A DNA stretch of 43,585 nt. It comes from Candidatus Gastranaerophilales bacterium. Lineage in GTDB: Bacteria > Cyanobacteriota > Vampirovibrionia > Gastranaerophilales > Gastranaerophilaceae. A program made the translations under genes and the position numbers. Under the pieces are notes generated by a model. That model searched no databases, had not been told where the DNA came from, and saw nothing but the letters and a program-made list of their open reading frames with translations. Below, piece by piece: positions 41,787 to 43,585 of the stretch; position 1 is the first letter of the stretch; each line of letters opens with the position of its first letter. The DNA lies in the NCBI GenBank assembly GCA_944322665.1, contig CALUPM010000007.1:1-43585 (forward strand), given 5' to 3'.

Positions 41787-43585
41787 ATGAGCACACAACA
41801 AGCATACGTACCGCTGCATTTGCACAGTGAATATTCTCTACTGGACGGGGCAATAAGAATAAAAGACCTGATAGATTTTGCAAAAGAAGCAGGCATGCCG
41901 GCAGTTGCCCTGACCGATCACGGCGTAATGTACGGGGATATGGAACTTTATACAACAGCCAAGGAAAACGGTATAAAACCAATTTTAGGCTGCGAATTTT
42001 ACGTACACGACGGAGATATAGAAGAAAAGAATAAACTTCACAACCCGTGTTACCACCTTGTGTTACTTGCAAAAAACAAAGCCGGCTATCAAAACCTTAT
42101 TAAGCTCACCTCCACTGCCTGGTGCAAAGGCCGCTATGTACATCCGCGTATAAACTTTGAATTGCTTCAGGAACATTCCGAAGGTTTAATATGTCTTTCG
42201 GCATGCTTAGGCGGAGAAGTTCTCCAGATGCTCTTAAAAGGGGACTATGATGCGGCAAAAGCGTGTGCCAAAAAATACAAAGATTTGTTTGGAGAAGATT
42301 ATTACATTGAACTTCAAGACCATGGCATTGACGAGCAAAAACGTACAAATCCGGAACTAATCAGGCTGGCAAAAGAACTTGATATAAAAATGGTCATAAC
42401 AAATGACTCTCACTATTTGAGAAAAGAAGACGCCGACATGCATGATACCCTTCTTTGCATGCAGACAAACAGCGACAAAGATGACCCGAACAGATTTCAC
42501 TTTCCGGGCAACGAATTCTATGTCAAAACGGCAGAACAACTCAGAGATGCGTTCAAATGGATGGATTCTGAAACTTTTAATCAGTGCATAAAAAATACAG
42601 TTGATATTGCAGACAAATGCCATCTGATACTTGAACTCGGAAAAAGTCCGCTTCCTGATTACAAAGTTCCGCAGGGATACACAATTGAATCTTATCTTGA
42701 ACATCTTGTTTATGACGGCTTGAAAAAACGTTACGGAGAAATTACAAAAGACTTAAAAGAACGTACGGATTACGAACTTGGCGTAATCAATCAAATGGGA
42801 TTTGCCGCATACTTTTTAATTACATGGGATTTCATACATTATGCAAAGACCCATGGAATTCCGGTCGGCCCCGGAAGAGGTTCGGCAGCCGGCTCTGTTG
42901 TTGCGTATTCTCTTGAAATCACAGACCTTGACCCGATTAAACATAAACTGTTGTTTGAAAGATTTTTAAATCCGGAACGTTTCACCATGCCTGATATTGA
43001 TATTGACTTCTGCATTGAACGCAGAGGCGAGGTAATTGATTATGTAACGAAAAAATACGGCGAAGATAAAGTCTGCCAGATTATCACATTTGGTACTTAT
43101 GCTGCAAAAGCCGCACTAAAAGGGATTTGCAGAATTTTAAAAGTTCCGTTTTCGGAAAGCAACAAGCTTGCAGGCCTAATTGAGCCGGCAATAGAAATTG
43201 CACAGGCAACAAACCCGAAAGCAAAAACTTTAAAAGATGCAATGCAATATGACGGTTCAGAACTGAAAACTCTTTACGACAAAGACGAACAGCTTCCCTC
43301 AGGCGACCCGATGGATGGAAAAACAGTCGGGGTAAAAAAGATTGTAGATCTTGCAATAGGTATTGAGGGGATTAAGAACAACACCGGCACGCACGCAGCA
43401 GGCGTAATCATAGCACCGGAACCTCTTGATCACATACTTCCTGTTCAGCCTTCAAAAGACGGAATAGTTCAAACAGGTTACCCGCCGCATGACGTTACGG
43501 AAGTCTTAAGCCTTTTAAAAATGGACTTTCTGGGGCTTCGAAACCTCACAACCATATACAAAACCGTTGATTTAATTAAAGAACA
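41787..43585 (+). CDS. dnaE: DNA polymerase III alpha subunit DnaE (partial, 3' end beyond window)
   Basis: The first 599 codons are visible and the frame is open to the end. The N-terminal PHP domain has apparently intact metal ligands (HLHSEYSLLDG, LTDHGVMYG, GCEFYV, YHLVLL, QDHG, NDSHY). The palm has VGPGRGSAAGS, the catalytic PDIDIDF and the third acid in KMDFLGLRN. It replicates the chromosome. Finger, beta-binding and C-terminal parts lie outside the window. A leaderless start is predicted. Confidence 0.97.
   Translation, partial: MSTQQAYVPLHLHSEYSLLDGAIRIKDLIDFAKEAGMPAVALTDHGVMYGDMELYTTAKENGIKPILGCEFYVHDGDIEEKNKLHNPCYHLVLLAKNKAGYQNLIKLTSTAWCKGRYVHPRINFELLQEHSEGLICLSACLGGEVLQMLLKGDYDAAKACAKKYKDLFGEDYYIELQDHGIDEQKRTNPELIRLAKELDIKMVITNDSHYLRKEDADMHDTLLCMQTNSDKDDPNRFHFPGNEFYVKTAEQLRDAFKWMDSETFNQCIKNTVDIADKCHLILELGKSPLPDYKVPQGYTIESYLEHLVYDGLKKRYGEITKDLKERTDYELGVINQMGFAAYFLITWDFIHYAKTHGIPVGPGRGSAAGSVVAYSLEITDLDPIKHKLLFERFLNPERFTMPDIDIDFCIERRGEVIDYVTKKYGEDKVCQIITFGTYAAKAALKGICRILKVPFSESNKLAGLIEPAIEIAQATNPKAKTLKDAMQYDGSELKTLYDKDEQLPSGDPMDGKTVGVKKIVDLAIGIEGIKNNTGTHAAGVIIAPEPLDHILPVQPSKDGIVQTGYPPHDVTEVLSLLKMDFLGLRNLTTIYKTVDLIKE

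Overview
The window looks like a chromosomal segment of a non-photosynthetic, gut-type member of the Cyanobacteriota (Vampirovibrionia/Melainabacteria, most likely order Gastranaerophilales). The grounds are recognition, not a database search: low GC, the standard bacterial genetic code, a prepilin with the FTMAEVLITLGLIGIVAAL-type leader, several unassigned proteins carrying a short N-terminal motif of the NVSFTG/NQISFRA kind, and a cyanobacterial-style sigma-70 factor. No phage, IS transposase, integrase, CRISPR array or rRNA was seen. Most of the window is housekeeping sequence interrupted by lineage-specific genes.

Layout. 1-635 is a non-coding, pyrimidine-rich repeat field with a strong REP-type hairpin. 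636-1689 holds a phosphomevalonate-kinase-like P-loop kinase and an unassigned protein, followed by a MITE-like palindromic repeat. 1951-7964 holds an orphan NarL/LuxR-type response regulator, a divergent GH13 enzyme, recN and a sigma-70 factor. 8071-8312 contains tRNA-Leu(UAG) with its terminator and a broken duplicate of its 5' end. 8348-10605 holds a possible 50-residue gene, then rplS-rbgA-rnhB. 10607-13932 holds a TPR protein and a divergent radical SAM protein. 14058-19496 holds proS, gatD, tatD, an XRE regulator divergent from a prepilin gene, and tlyA. 19493-26128 (minus strand) is a tig-clpP-clpX-polA operon ending in a small secreted protein. 26271-29112 is an acyltransferase-nitrilase-dacB operon. 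29149-34537 is an accessory block: a glycine-zipper protein, a GT2 glycosyltransferase, a large acidic protein and a putative EF-hand zinc metalloprotease with an Asp-repeat linker. 34712-37594 is an oxidoreductase-CDP-alcohol transferase-trmL-nnrD operon. 37591-39203 holds a small NVSFTG protein and anmK. 39873-43585 holds two translationally coupled WYL regulators and the first 599 codons of dnaE.

How the genes work together. Protein folding and turnover (tig, clpP, clpX) is in one transcription unit with polA. Cell-wall functions recur (gatD for lipid II amidation, dacB/PBP4, anmK recycling). Translation is represented by rplS, rbgA, proS, tlyA, trmL and tRNA-Leu. DNA maintenance is represented by recN, rnhB, polA, tatD and dnaE; polA has lost the DxE proofreading motif, while the visible DnaE has a complete-looking PHP domain. 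The tandem WYL regulators directly before dnaE recall the PafBC DNA-damage regulators.

Most notable non-textbook signals: (1) several genes (tatD, gatD, the acyltransferase, dnaE, perhaps anmK and the small gene at 8348-8500) have a -10 box 5-7 nt before the ATG and no Shine-Dalgarno, which predicts leaderless mRNAs; (2) a duplicated tRNA-Leu 5' fragment interrupted by a hairpin; (3) the Asp-repeat/EF-hand/HExxH protein beside a large acidic protein; (4) an animal-type phosphomevalonate-kinase-like protein in a bacterium; (5) a divergent radical SAM protein sharing the N-terminal SF motif. I found no single multi-gene system that I can firmly call new.
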